Part shown: in pieces, positions 9,065 through 17,526 of the stretch
Layout of the letters: every line of letters starts with the position of its first letter
How positions within the stretch are numbered: the first letter of the stretch is position 1
Origin: an uncultured Odoribacter sp.
Lineage (GTDB): Bacteria > Bacteroidota > Bacteroidia > Bacteroidales > Marinifilaceae
Direction of reading: 5' to 3'
DNA length: 64,000 bases
Assembly (NCBI GenBank): GCA_944321145.1
Contig: CALUKF010000002.1
Coordinates: forward strand, 55,506-119,505
The notes under the pieces: model-generated
What the model was told of the DNA's origin: nothing
The model's input: the letters and a program-made list of their open reading frames with translations, nothing else
Databases searched by the model: none
Made by a program: the position numbers and the translations under genes

Positions 9065-9129
9065 TTTTAACGGAGCAAAAGCCGGAACAATAAAGATATT
9101 GTAATTGATTGTATTAAAAAGAGTAAGCC

Positions 9130-10236
9130 ATGAAAAAACGTATCATTTTATTTGTTATATTAGCCTTCGTCTTAGGGCTTGTACTTGTTGCATGCGACCG
9201 GTCGCGTGCATACGAATGTCTTGTTTACGAACGTGGAAATGAATGGCTTATTGGCATGTCTACCGTAGAAGAGTGTTCTTCAGACAAGCCGGTACGGAAG
9301 GTAAGTTTAGGCGGATTTGCCTCTAAGGATTATATATTTACACTCCACATTAAGTTTTTCAAACTTATGAAGGATTGCCCGGAAGCCAGGATAAGCGAAC
9401 TTGCCTCCCAAGCCCCAGACGGGGTATACACCCCTTCTTCGTTTTCCCTTACCTTATCAAATGGGGAAATCCTTAGAGCCAAGCCGGACAAAATAAGGAT
9501 TTTGGATGAACGGCTGAAAGTACAAAAAGAAGGGGCTTTGCGTGGAGCAGTGGGTTCTTTCCGCGCCTGTGCGTCCTGTGCAGACTTCAATAACAGCAAT
9601 TTGAAAGACATGAGCGGCATGAACAACGATGCCCGTTACCAATACGTTGCCTCTCGCCTAAGCCGCTACGACATAGTTTCCGTGCAAATTGACGACTACG
9701 ATTTCGCCCTTGACGCATTCCATTCCGCACCTACCTGGAAAACCATATTTCAAAAAGAAGCAGAACTCACAGGCGGAGTAAAAGTTTATGATGACGTTGA
9801 ATCGCCTCGTTTAGAGGATTCTGTTCCCATTTCCAATAACTCCGCAGTCCCTTCCGTTGAAATACATGGCATTAGTGCTGATTATGATGTCGAAAAAAAA
9901 GGACGGAATGGCATGGTCGTACATGCTTCTCTCACCATACACAATGCGGCGCATAAGGAATTGGAAGTCACCGCTTATTTCTACTTCGAGAACGGGAAGG
10001 CATTGAAAGACTACAACAAAGACTTTTATACTGACGGAGGCGAAGTTTGTTCTCCAGTGGATTATACCCCGCCATCCAATCAAATGAATGTAACCGTCAA
10101 TATCTTTATACCCTATTCTGAACTCCACCTTGCCAGTGGCAGACACGACCTGAAAACCTTTGTCGTTGTCTGGGACGACCACAAACGGGAACTTGCCCGC
10201 AGCGATTGGCTCCATTTCTGGGTGAATCAAGTTTAA
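9130..10236 (+). CDS. Lipoprotein of unknown function, paralog 2 of 3
   Basis: 368 residues. Unlike its neighbours it carries a lipobox (LVAC, Cys22), so it should be lipid-anchored. N-terminal part includes 'CASCADFNNSNLKDMSGMNN', 'RYQYVASRLSRYDIVSVQID' and 'FHSAPTWKTIFQKEAELTGG'. C-terminal domain starts near residue 240 ('SVEIHGISADYDVEKKGRNG') and holds 'FYFENGKALKDYNKDF' and 'FIPYSELHLASGRHDLKTF', ending 'ARSDWLHFWVNQV'. Clearly homologous to paralog 3 over its whole length. The C-terminal part reads like a beta-sandwich; function unknown. Confidence 0.85.
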   Translation: MKKRIILFVILAFVLGLVLVACDRSRAYECLVYERGNEWLIGMSTVEECSSDKPVRKVSLGGFASKDYIFTLHIKFFKLMKDCPEARISELASQAPDGVYTPSSFSLTLSNGEILRAKPDKIRILDERLKVQKEGALRGAVGSFRACASCADFNNSNLKDMSGMNNDARYQYVASRLSRYDIVSVQIDDYDFALDAFHSAPTWKTIFQKEAELTGGVKVYDDVESPRLEDSVPISNNSAVPSVEIHGISADYDVEKKGRNGMVVHASLTIHNAAHKELEVTAYFYFENGKALKDYNKDFYTDGGEVCSPVDYTPPSNQMNVTVNIFIPYSELHLASGRHDLKTFVVVWDDHKRELARSDWLHFWVNQV

Positions 10237-10272
10237 TTTGATTACTTTAAAACGCAACTTAAAAAGATGACC

Positions 10273-11391
10273 ATGAAAAAACAAACACTTATTTTCGTTT
10301 TATGCGTTCTCCTTTTCGGATGTATGCCCACCGCCTTTGCCCAAAGCGGTGCTTATGACTATACCGTTGAAAAATACAGGGAGGGGTGGTGGTTTGAAAT
10401 GAAAGAATTGGAAACCCGCTCCTCCGAAAAACCGACCGGCACCGCCCAATTGCTCGGATATACGGAAGCCGGCAGGACATTCGCGCTCGTGATTACAGTC
10501 AGCAAAATCAGCCCAAATTGCCCTGAAGCCTTGATAAGCGAACAGGCGAATCGTGCTCCCGAAGGGGTGATGCGACCTTCTTCTTTCTCCATTTCTCTGG
10601 TGAATGGTGAAACTTTCCAAGCGGATGCCAATTCAGTGTACATCATAGACCACCGCAAAGACCAATACAAAGGCTCCTCCTTGGTCGGCGTCTTTCAAAT
10701 GTTTTTCTCTTGTTCAGATTTCCTCCGCAGCAATTTCAAGGAACTAGCAGATATGGATAACAACACCTGCCAACAATACGTCGCGTCCCGTCTGGCAGCA
10801 TACAACATAGCTTCCATCCAAGTGAACGGTTACACTTTCGCTTTTGACAGTTTCCGCTCTGCGCCCACCTTGAAGTCCATGTTTGCCAAGGCGGAAGAAC
10901 TCACTGGCGACAAAGGTAGCTATGCCTATGTCGAATCCCCGCGTGTGGACAATTCTAACCCACTTGCCAGCACCTCGCCCGGCAATGATGCTTCCTCCTC
11001 CCTTCCTTCCGTTAAAATTTTTGGCATCAGTGCCAACTACGATATTGTCCGGAATAGGCAAAATGGTATGGAGGTACAAGTCGTTTTCTTGGCAAACAAT
11101 TTGGCACGTAGACAACTGAATACCTCCGCCTATTTTTACTTTGAAGATGGGACAGTCCTAAAAGACTATAACCAACGTTACCACACGACTGCAGGCAACG
11201 TGGCGTCAACCACAGCTTACACGCCAGACAAGAGTGGGATGGCTGCCATTTTGAACCTCTTCATTCCCTATTCAGAATTCCACCTTGCCAGCGGCAAGCA
11301 CGAATTGAAAACCTTTGTCGTCATCTGGGATGACCATAGCCAAGAACTCGCCCGTAGCGATTGGCTTCATTTTTGGGTAAAAGAGCCCTAA
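10273..11391 (+). CDS. Secreted protein of unknown function, paralog 3 of 3
   Basis: 372 residues from the chosen ATG (10273, MKKQTLIF). An ATG six bases earlier gives MTMKKQ, but the chosen start matches the two paralogs. Signal peptide with probable cleavage at AFAQS; a Cys in 'LLFGCMPTAFAQ' is not in good lipobox context. Repeats the family blocks 'CQQYVASRLAAYNIASIQVN', 'FRSAPTLKSMFAKAEELTGD', 'SVKIFGISANYDIVRNRQNG', 'YFYFEDGTVLKDYNQRYHTT', 'FIPYSELHLASGKHELKTF'. Ends 'ARSDWLHFWVKEP'. Last gene of the apparent operon. Confidence 0.85.
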   Translation: MKKQTLIFVLCVLLFGCMPTAFAQSGAYDYTVEKYREGWWFEMKELETRSSEKPTGTAQLLGYTEAGRTFALVITVSKISPNCPEALISEQANRAPEGVMRPSSFSISLVNGETFQADANSVYIIDHRKDQYKGSSLVGVFQMFFSCSDFLRSNFKELADMDNNTCQQYVASRLAAYNIASIQVNGYTFAFDSFRSAPTLKSMFAKAEELTGDKGSYAYVESPRVDNSNPLASTSPGNDASSSLPSVKIFGISANYDIVRNRQNGMEVQVVFLANNLARRQLNTSAYFYFEDGTVLKDYNQRYHTTAGNVASTTAYTPDKSGMAAILNLFIPYSEFHLASGKHELKTFVVIWDDHSQELARSDWLHFWVKEP

Positions 11392-11478
11392 TGCTTTCCT
11401 ATCTCAAAAAAGAAGCAAAAAACATGAGCAGTCTTAAATTAGCACAAAGAAAAATCCAATGAAGTAAAACTATATACA

Positions 11479-11507
11479 AAAATGCGTCCTAATAAAGGAC
11501 GCATTTT
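11479..11507 (-). terminator. Hairpin terminator after tRNA-Val
   Basis: Perfect 11-bp stem (AAAATGCGTCC / GGACGCATTTT) with a 7-base loop, just beyond the 3' end of the minus-strand tRNA and followed by T-rich sequence on that strand. Confidence 0.75.
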
Positions 11508-11516
11508 CATTATCCG

Positions 11517-11591
11517 TGGGTCCTGAGGGAGTCGAACCCCCGACCCTCTGGGTGTAAACCAGATGCTCTGAACCAACTGAGCTAAGAACCC
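11517..11591 (-). tRNA. tRNA-Val (anticodon TAC)
   Basis: 75 nt cloverleaf on the minus strand. Acceptor GGGTTCT pairs with AGGACCC (one G-T wobble). The D arm begins GCTCAGTTGG. The anticodon stem TCTGG/CCAGA encloses loop TTTACAC (anticodon TAC), and the T arm is GGGGG-TTCGACT-CCCTC. Discriminator A; no encoded CCA. Confidence 0.95.
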
Positions 11592-11744
11592 GTGCTATCT
11601 CTCGATTGCGGTTGCAAAGGTAGCACCTTTTTCCATTCCCTCCAAACGAATCCGAATATTTTTTCAAAAAATCTTCAGCAGCCCCTCAAAACCTCCCCAT
11701 TCCTGCCCTGTTCCCCATATCCTCAAAGGCTATTCCCATAAATG

Positions 11745-11799
11745 AATTACACTTCTTTTACAAGTGTAACAGAAATACAGGTACAAAACGGTAAACGAA
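11745..11799. repeat. Weak 11-bp periodic array with a small hairpin
   Basis: In the 280-bp gap between tRNA-Val and the thioesterase. Successive 11-mers AATTACACTTC, TTTTACAAGTG, TAACAGAAATA, CAGGTACAAAA, CGGTAAACGAA keep TTAC/GTAC-like cores roughly in phase. The first two also form a hairpin (TTACACTT / AAGTGTAA). Upstream (about 11690-11740) is C-rich with no gene. Much weaker than the other arrays in the window and listed because the motif class (TTAC/GTAC at 11-bp phase) is the same. Confidence 0.35.
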
Positions 11800-11871
11800 C
11801 AAGTCTTTTGCCTGTCCGTCTACAAATAAAAATTCAAAAACAAAATCTGAAACCACCCACAAGGGCAACGC

Positions 11872-12288
11872 TTATACCTCTTGAGCAGCCAGGTAGGGGG
11901 CAAACAGCCGGTCAAACAGCTCACCGCGGGTCAGACGCCCGTCCTGCACGCAAATCGATTCCACCCTGCCGCGGACACATAGCTTGTTGTCCGGCAAACG
12001 GTAAATGTCCTCAAAAAAGACGAGTTTGGCACCCTCACGGGCAATGTTCAGGCGCACGGCAAAGCGATCGCCGCTGGTGAGGGAGACTTTGTAGTCGATT
12101 TCCACACGGGCAACCATGGCGTCAATGCCCTGTTTGTGGAGGGCTCCGAAATTCACGCCGGTCTGTTCGAGGAACTCATGGCGGGCATGTTCGAGGTAAT
12201 GCTGGTAATTGGCATTATTGACGATACACTGGAGGTCGCACTCGTAATCTCGCACTTTCAACTCAATTTCAAATATATAATTCTTCAT
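11872..12288 (-). CDS. Acyl-CoA thioesterase, hot-dog fold (YbgC/FadM-like)
   Basis: 138 residues, usual length for the 4HBT family. It opens 'FEIELKVRDYECDLQCIVNN' then 'ANYQHYLEHARHEFLEQTG', the position where YbgC-type enzymes carry the D-x-x-G/N-H-V-N-N active-site region. Here the Asp of 'RDYECDLQCIVNNANYQ' and the following Asn pair fit that pattern. Likely hydrolyses an acyl-CoA thioester in the cytoplasm; substrate unknown. Single-gene unit on the minus strand, with TATCTTTG box at 12319-12326. It is divergent from yebC. Confidence 0.88.
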   Translation of the reverse strand: MKNYIFEIELKVRDYECDLQCIVNNANYQHYLEHARHEFLEQTGVNFGALHKQGIDAMVARVEIDYKVSLTSGDRFAVRLNIAREGAKLVFFEDIYRLPDNKLCVRGRVESICVQDGRLTRGELFDRLFAPYLAAQEV

Positions 12289-12318
12289 TTTCCGGTTTTA
12301 AGTTTAAAATATCACGGG

Positions 12319-12326
12319 CAAAGATA
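12319..12326 (-). promoter_or_regulatory. -7 box for the thioesterase gene
   Basis: TATCTTTG on the minus strand, 30 bases before the ATG at 12288; fits TAnnTTTG. Confidence 0.55.
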
Positions 12327-12346
12327 AGAATTTCACAAAAAAAGTG

Positions 12347-12354
12347 TACCTTTG
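12347..12354 (+). promoter_or_regulatory. -7 box for yebC
   Basis: TACCTTTG, TAnnTTTG consensus, 40 bases before the chosen ATG at 12395. Its position rules out the upstream in-frame start at 12344, which would overlap the promoter. Confidence 0.6.
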
Positions 12355-12394
12355 CGCGTTCAAAACTATCAAGGAATTAAAAGTATATCATATT

Positions 12395-13114
12395 ATGGGA
12401 AGAGCGTTTGAATATCGCAAAGCACGTAAATTGAAGAGATGGGGCAACATGGCCCGCACGTTTACCAGAATCGGGAAAGAAATTGATATCGCGGTGAAAG
12501 CCGGCGGTCCCGACCCTGCGAACAACACCCGCCTGCGTATCCTGATCCAGAACGCGAAAGCCGAGAATATGCCGAAGGAGAACGTGGAACGTGCCATCAA
12601 ACGCGCGATTTCAAAGGATACCTCCGACTATAAAGAAGTGGTTTACGAGGGATATGCCCCCTACGGCATCGCCATTGTGGTGGAAGCTGCCACGGACAAC
12701 AATACACGCACAGTGGCAAATGTGCGCCATGCTTTCACGAAATTCGGCGGTTCGCTGGGTACTACCGGCTCGCTGGACTTCATGTTCGACCGGAAATGCG
12801 TGTTCAAAATCAACAAGCCAGCAGATTTCGACCCGGAAGAGTTCGAATTGGAAATGATTGATTACGGTGTAGACGAGATTTTCGAGGACGAGGACGGCGT
12901 GATTAACCTCTACGGTTCATTTGAAGCTTACGGCAACATCCAGAAGTATCTGGAGGAGCACAACTACGACATTGTGAGCGGCGAATTCACCCGCATCCCG
13001 ACAGACACCAAGGAATTAACGCCGGAACAGCGCGCAGAGGTTGATAAAATCTTAGACAAATTAGATGAGGATGAGGATGTTACCAATGTTTACCACAATA
13101 TCAAAGAAGATTAA
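12395..13114 (+). CDS. yebC: YebC/PmpR-family protein
   Basis: 239 residues. Typical opening 'MGRAFEYRKARKLKRWGNMA' (the usual 'GHSKW' region in its Bacteroidetes form) and family blocks 'NMPKENVERAIKRA', 'YAPYGIAIVVEAATDNNTRT', 'FTKFGGSLGTTGSLDFMFDR'. It ends with the third domain ('RIPTDTKELTPEQRAEVDKI'). YebC proteins have been described as transcription regulators and, more recently, as ribosome-associated factors that help translation of proline stretches. The start is the ATG at 12395 because it gives the conserved N-terminus and lies downstream of the promoter. Confidence 0.95.
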   Translation: MGRAFEYRKARKLKRWGNMARTFTRIGKEIDIAVKAGGPDPANNTRLRILIQNAKAENMPKENVERAIKRAISKDTSDYKEVVYEGYAPYGIAIVVEAATDNNTRTVANVRHAFTKFGGSLGTTGSLDFMFDRKCVFKINKPADFDPEEFELEMIDYGVDEIFEDEDGVINLYGSFEAYGNIQKYLEEHNYDIVSGEFTRIPTDTKELTPEQRAEVDKILDKLDEDEDVTNVYHNIKED

Positions 13115-13148
13115 TGCAATTTTTCTTGCATGATTAAAAACATTGTCG

Positions 13149-13156
13149 TACTTTTG
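13149..13156 (+). promoter_or_regulatory. -7 box for tRNA-Lys
   Basis: TACTTTTG, fits TAnnTTTG, 50 bases before the tRNA. Confidence 0.55.
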
Positions 13157-13206
13157 CACCCGCATCAGACCTCATAGCAGGAAGAAGATTTAAAGGTTTA
13201 ACGGAT

Positions 13207-13279
13207 GACTTCGTAGCTCAGTTGGTAGAGCAATTGACTCTTAATCAATGGGTCGAGGGTTCGAGCCCCTCCGAGGTCA
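13207..13279 (+). tRNA. tRNA-Lys (anticodon CTT)
   Basis: 73 nt cloverleaf. Acceptor GACTTCG/CGAGGTC, anticodon stem ATTGA/TCAAT around loop CTCTTAA (anticodon CTT), T loop TTCGAGC. Discriminator A, no encoded CCA. Confidence 0.95.
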
Positions 13280-13290
13280 CAGAGAGAAAG

Positions 13291-13311
13291 CCACTTACGG
13301 GAAGTAAGTGG
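13291..13311 (+). terminator. Terminator after tRNA-Lys
   Basis: 8-bp stem CCACTTAC/GTAAGTGG with loop GGGAA followed by TTTTTCTTTT. Confidence 0.8.
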
Positions 13312-13352
13312 TTTTTCTTTTCATGAGAAAACATTGACACAAGTTGCAATTT

Positions 13353-14588
13353 ATGGATTTAGATACGACCATTCGGGGAAAAGCAGCGGACAGGGCACAG
13401 GGGACGGCTTACGCGATATTGGTGACGATGGGGGTGTGCCATTTGTTGAACGACATGATACAGTCGGTGATTCCGGCATTGTACCCGTTACTGAAAGATA
13501 AGTTCGAATTTACGTTTGCACAGATTGGAGTGATTACGCTGGTATTCCAATTAACCTCCTCGATTTTCCAGCCGTTTGTGGGATTGTATGCCGACCGGCA
13601 TCCGCAGCCCTATTCGTTGGCGGCAGGTATGTGTTTCACGCTTTGCGGTCTGGTGGCATTGGCTTTTTCGCCGAATTTCGGCTTGATTTTGTTGTCGGTG
13701 GCATTGATTGGCTGCGGGTCGTCGGTATTTCACCCGGAGGCGTCGCGGGTAGCGCAAATGGCATCGGGCGGAAGAAAAAGCCTGGCACAGTCGATTTTCC
13801 AAGTCGGAGGCAATGGAGGCAGCGCGGTGGGACCGCTGTTGGCAGCATTGATTGTCATGCCCTACGGGCAACATGCCGTGGGCTGGTTTGCCTTGGCGGC
13901 ATTATTGGCATCGGCACTGTTGGCACGGGTGGGGAACTGGTACCGCCGAATGCTTGCAGAAGCAAAAGCCATGCACCGCAAAATGCAAGCGGCAACATGC
14001 ACCTTGCCGGAGCGGACTGTGCGCAAAGCATTTGGCATTTTGGTGCTGATGATTTTTTCGAAATACTTTTTTAATGCCTGCATGACCAGCTACTTCACGT
14101 TTTTTCTGATGGAAAAATTCGGCATTTCGGCTCAAGCATCACAGTTTTGCCTGTTTGCTTATCTGGCAGCGTTTGCCATTGGCACCTTGGCAGGCGGCTT
14201 TTTAGGCGACCGCTACGGGCGGAAATACGTGATTCTTTTCTCCATCCTTGGTGCAGCGCCTTTCACGTTGGCAATGCCTTACCTCAATTTGTTCGGGACA
14301 ATTGCCATGTCAGTGATTACGGGCGTGGTCATCGCATCGGCATTCTCTGCCATCGTGGTGTATGCGACAGACTTGAAACCGGACAAAGTGGGCATGGTGG
14401 CAGGCATCTTTTTCGGGCTGATGTTCGGGCTGGGAGGCATCGGCTCCGCCTTTTTCGGCTGGCTCGCCGACCTGACAAGCATAGAATTTATTTTCCGGGT
14501 GAGCACGTGGCTGCCCCTGTTGGGCATTGTGGCGTTCGCGCTACCGGATGTACGCCCCGGCAAAAATCAAGTATTACGGAACAAATAA
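13353..14588 (+). CDS. MFS transporter, fosmidomycin-resistance (Fsr) type
   Basis: 411 residues from ATG 13353 (MDLDTTIRG); the TTG nine bases earlier is a weaker start. Major facilitator with about 12 membrane segments in two halves. Fsr-like blocks are visible: 'GVCHLLNDMIQSVIPALYPL' in helix 1, 'GLYADRHPQPYSLAAGMCFT' as the MFS loop 2-3 signature, 'GCGSSVFHPEASRVAQMASG', and 'GGFLGDRYGRKYVILFS' in the second half. Fsr proteins export fosmidomycin and related compounds by proton antiport; the native substrate here is unknown. Monocistronic, ending at a bidirectional terminator shared with the aldolase. Confidence 0.92.
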   Translation: MDLDTTIRGKAADRAQGTAYAILVTMGVCHLLNDMIQSVIPALYPLLKDKFEFTFAQIGVITLVFQLTSSIFQPFVGLYADRHPQPYSLAAGMCFTLCGLVALAFSPNFGLILLSVALIGCGSSVFHPEASRVAQMASGGRKSLAQSIFQVGGNGGSAVGPLLAALIVMPYGQHAVGWFALAALLASALLARVGNWYRRMLAEAKAMHRKMQAATCTLPERTVRKAFGILVLMIFSKYFFNACMTSYFTFFLMEKFGISAQASQFCLFAYLAAFAIGTLAGGFLGDRYGRKYVILFSILGAAPFTLAMPYLNLFGTIAMSVITGVVIASAFSAIVVYATDLKPDKVGMVAGIFFGLMFGLGGIGSAFFGWLADLTSIEFIFRVSTWLPLLGIVAFALPDVRPGKNQVLRNK

Positions 14589-14590
14589 AA

Positions 14591-14620
14591 AAGCCGGAAG
14601 TATTTTAACGCATCCGGCTT
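14591..14620. terminator. Bidirectional terminator between MFS gene and aldolase
   Basis: Stem AAGCCGG/CCGGCTT with 16-base loop, preceded by AAAAA and with T-rich sequence on either side, between two convergent genes. Confidence 0.7.
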
Positions 14621-14642
14621 GGAGTTTTTATTACTTCCCGGC

Positions 14643-15638
14643 TTATTCCACACGGTTGGCACTGCCCAGGACGTTGACGGTCTTGTGCTTGTAGAGCTCT
14701 TTGAGGGCATCGCGGGCGGGACCGAGGTATTTGCGGGGGTCAAATTCTGCCGGCTTGGTGGCAAACACTTCGCGAACGGCGGCGGTCATTGCCAAACGCC
14801 CGTCGGAGTCGATATTGATTTTGCAAACAGCAGAAGTAGCCGCCCGGCGCAATTGGTCTTCCGGAATACCTACGGCATCTTTGATGGCACCGCCGTATTT
14901 GTTGATGATTGCCACTTTGTCCTGCGGCACAGAAGAAGCCCCGTGCAGCACGATGGGGAATCCCGGTATGCGGCGTTCGATTTCTTCCAAAATGTCAAAA
15001 CGCAAAGGCGGCGGAACCAATATGCCATCGGCATTGCGGGTACATTGTTCCGGCTTGAATTTGTTGGCTCCGTGGGAAGTGCCAATAGAAATGGCAAGCG
15101 AATCCACACCGGTTTTCTTCACGAAATCCTCTACCAAATCGGGGCTGGTGTAAACACTCTTGGCTGCCACAACATCATCCTCGATGCCGGCAAGCACTCC
15201 CAGTTCACCCTCTACGGTCACATCATATTGGTGGGCATAGTCCACCACTTTCTTGGTCAAAGCCACATTCTCATCGTAAGGCAGGGAAGAGCCGTCAATC
15301 ATGACAGACGAAAAGCCCATTTCGATGCAGGAAACGCACAACTCATACGTGTCGCCATGGTCTAAGTGCAAGCAAATCGGAATATTGCACCCCAATTCCT
15401 TGGCATATTCCACCGCACCCTGCGCCATGTAGCGCAACAGCGTCTGATTCGCATACTTGCGCGCACCGCTGGATACTTGAAGTATCACCGGCGACTTGGT
15501 TTCCACGCAAGCCTGGATGATGGCTTGCATCTGCTCCATGTTATTGAAATTGAAAGCGGGAATGGCATATTTCCCTTCCATGGCTTTCTTGAACATTTCC
15601 CTGGTATTCACCAGTCCTAATTCCTTATAGCTAACCAT
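14643..15638 (-). CDS. fba: Class II fructose-1,6-bisphosphate aldolase
   Basis: 331 residues. Zn-dependent aldolase cleaving fructose-1,6-bisphosphate to DHAP and glyceraldehyde-3-phosphate in glycolysis. Visible class II blocks: 'AIPAFNFNNMEQMQAIIQAC', 'ICLHLDHGDTYELCVSCIEM' with Zn-binding His and catalytic Asp in 'HLDHGD', 'GFSSVMIDGSSLPYDENVAL', 'VEGELGVLAG', 'ISIGTSHGANKFKP' and 'FPIVLHGASSVP' with later Zn-ligand His residues. Monocistronic, with a minus-strand TAATTTTG box at 15674-15681 and a terminator downstream. Confidence 0.96.
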   Translation of the reverse strand: MVSYKELGLVNTREMFKKAMEGKYAIPAFNFNNMEQMQAIIQACVETKSPVILQVSSGARKYANQTLLRYMAQGAVEYAKELGCNIPICLHLDHGDTYELCVSCIEMGFSSVMIDGSSLPYDENVALTKKVVDYAHQYDVTVEGELGVLAGIEDDVVAAKSVYTSPDLVEDFVKKTGVDSLAISIGTSHGANKFKPEQCTRNADGILVPPPLRFDILEEIERRIPGFPIVLHGASSVPQDKVAIINKYGGAIKDAVGIPEDQLRRAATSAVCKINIDSDGRLAMTAAVREVFATKPAEFDPRKYLGPARDALKELYKHKTVNVLGSANRVE

Positions 15639-15673
15639 AATTTGTACAGTAATAAAGTTATTTAATTCTGTTT

Positions 15674-15681
15674 CAAAATTA
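15674..15681 (-). promoter_or_regulatory. -7 box for fba
   Basis: TAATTTTG on the minus strand, about 35 bases before the ATG at 15638. Confidence 0.55.
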
Positions 15682-15730
15682 GATATTTATTTCCAAATAA
15701 CCGCCTTGTCGCGGGTTTTATTTTTCTTTT

Positions 15731-16396
15731 TCACCATTGGATTTCCTCCATGCCGTGTTCGCGCAAGTAGGCATTGGCACGGCTAAACTGGTGATTGCCA
15801 AACCAACCGCCCCGGTTTGCCGACAGGGGCGAGGGATGCACGGACTTCAGCACCAAATGCCTCCGGGTGTCGATGAAGGCGCCTTTGCGCTGGGCGTATG
15901 AGCCCCACAACATGAACACCAGGTGCTCTTTCTGCTCTGCCAAACGCCGGATCACCGCATCGGTGAAAGTCTCCCACCCCCGGTTCTGATGCGAACCTGC
16001 CTGATGTGCCCGCACGGTCAATGTGGCATTCAAGAGGAGCACTCCCTGCCGCGCCCAGCGTTCCAAATTGCCGGAAGCAGGCACCGGTATGCCCAGGTCG
16101 TTTTCAATCTCCTTGAAAATGTTCTGCAAGGAGGGCGGTTGGGGAATGCCTTCCGGCACAGAAAACGAAAGCCCGTGGGCTTGTCCCGGACCGTGGTAGG
16201 GGTCTTGTCCCAAAATCACCACTTTCGTCTTGTCCACCGGGCAACAATTGAAGGCGTTGAATATCAATTTTCCGGGCGGATAAATGCGCGTTGTCCTGTA
16301 TTCTTCGTGGACAAAAGAAACCAACGAAGAAAAATAGGGTTGCTCAAATTCCTCTTCCAAAAGCGCTTTCCAAGAGGGTTCAATCTGTACGTTCAT
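15731..16396 (-). CDS. ung: Uracil-DNA glycosylase
   Basis: 221 residues, usual length of family 1 UDG. Excises uracil from DNA to start base-excision repair. Both signature motifs are intact: 'VVILGQDPYHGPGQAHGLSF' (catalytic Asp in GQDPYH) and 'HPSPLSANRGG' (catalytic His and minor-groove loop). Lies 11 bases downstream of the glutaminyl cyclase stop and is likely co-transcribed with it and cysS. Confidence 0.97.
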   Translation of the reverse strand: MNVQIEPSWKALLEEEFEQPYFSSLVSFVHEEYRTTRIYPPGKLIFNAFNCCPVDKTKVVILGQDPYHGPGQAHGLSFSVPEGIPQPPSLQNIFKEIENDLGIPVPASGNLERWARQGVLLLNATLTVRAHQAGSHQNRGWETFTDAVIRRLAEQKEHLVFMLWGSYAQRKGAFIDTRRHLVLKSVHPSPLSANRGGWFGNHQFSRANAYLREHGMEEIQW

Positions 16397-16407
16397 GCCG
16401 GTTCCAA

Positions 16408-17511
16408 TCAGAGGGTTACTTTGATTTCAAAGAGTTTCTGCCAACGCTTGCCGGTCACATAGAAGGTTTTCTTCTCCGGATTCCAGGCGATGCCGTTCAA
16501 CACGTCGTCGTCATCGTCCAATTTCGCCCGCTCGGCAGCCGGCAGCAAGTCGCTCAAATCCAGTTCATACTTCACAGCCCCGCTCTCCGGGTCTATGGCA
16601 ACGATGCGGTCGGTGAGCCATACATTCGCCCAGACCAACCCGTTGATGTATTCCAATTCGTTCAACTGGGGCACCATGCCATTGTGGTCATACACCTCCA
16701 CTTCCTTGATGATGTTGAACGTCGAAGGGGCAATGTGGTACAATTTATGGCTCCCGTCACTCATAATCAAATAGTCATCTACGGTCGTAATGCCCCAACC
16801 TTCCGAGTTGTAGGTAAACGAAGATTCCATCGAAAAAGTCTTCAGGTCGTAAATAAAGCCGATGCGCGAACGCCAGGTAATCTGGTAAATTTTATCGCCG
16901 AAAATGGTAATCCCCTCCCCAAAGTATTGGCTGTCAATGTTCAACACGGAAAGAATCTTACCGTTCGCCATGTCGATTTTCCGGATAGACGATTCCCCGA
17001 ACTGCCCCGTCCCCTCATACATATAACCGTCGTGGTATATCAACCCTTGCGTATAAGCCTGCGGGTCGTGGTCGTACACCTTCACCACCTCATAAGAGCA
17101 TTTCACGGGAGCCGCCGCAGGCTTCACCCGCACGGTGGTTGTCAGAATGCCCCGCTTGTTTTCCGGATGCCAGGCAATGACTTTCACGGTACGCGCCCCC
17201 ACCTTGTCTTCCCCCACCGCCAGGACAGCCCGCCGCTCATCCTTGCCCAAGCGGGCAACTTCCTTGCCGTCAAGGTAAACCACGGACGAGTCCAAGGCAA
17301 AGCGGTCTTTGCTTTCAAATTCCACCACCAGCTCGTCCCCGAAGCTATACACGCCGTCCTTTGCCGGGGTAATGAACTTCAGGCTGTTCACATACTTCAC
17401 CTCGTCTCTTTTAGGCATATCGACTGCCGTCTCCTTCTGGGGTTGTTTTGCCCGGTTTCCGCCGCAAGAACAGAGGAAAACAAGGCAAAACAAATAAATA
17501 AAATAATGCAT
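16408..17511 (-). CDS. Glutaminyl-peptide cyclotransferase, lipoprotein
   Basis: 367 residues. Signal with lipobox LCSC ('FLCSCGG') predicts a lipid-anchored periplasmic protein. An N-terminal domain (about 35-115) looks like an Ig-like beta-sandwich ('YSFGDELVVEFESKDRFALD'). The rest is the five-bladed propeller of plant-type glutamine cyclotransferases: 'VKVYDHDPQAYTQGLIYHDG', 'YEGTGQFGESSIRKIDMANG', 'FGEGITIFGDKIYQITW', 'NELEYINGLVWANVWLTD', 'LNGIAWNPEKKTFYVTGKRW'. Such enzymes cyclise N-terminal Gln to pyroglutamate; in Bacteroidetes, signal-peptidase I products often begin with Gln (several here do), which fits a role in the periplasm. Sits between cysS and ung. Confidence 0.9.
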   Translation of the reverse strand: MHYFIYLFCLVFLCSCGGNRAKQPQKETAVDMPKRDEVKYVNSLKFITPAKDGVYSFGDELVVEFESKDRFALDSSVVYLDGKEVARLGKDERRAVLAVGEDKVGARTVKVIAWHPENKRGILTTTVRVKPAAAPVKCSYEVVKVYDHDPQAYTQGLIYHDGYMYEGTGQFGESSIRKIDMANGKILSVLNIDSQYFGEGITIFGDKIYQITWRSRIGFIYDLKTFSMESSFTYNSEGWGITTVDDYLIMSDGSHKLYHIAPSTFNIIKEVEVYDHNGMVPQLNELEYINGLVWANVWLTDRIVAIDPESGAVKYELDLSDLLPAAERAKLDDDDDVLNGIAWNPEKKTFYVTGKRWQKLFEIKVTL

Positions 17512-17526
17512 ATCTCTCGGTTTCTA

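Noticed and set aside
12344..12394. N-terminal extension of YebC
   Set aside because: The extra codons overlap the TACCTTTG promoter at 12347-12354 and are not part of the conserved protein.
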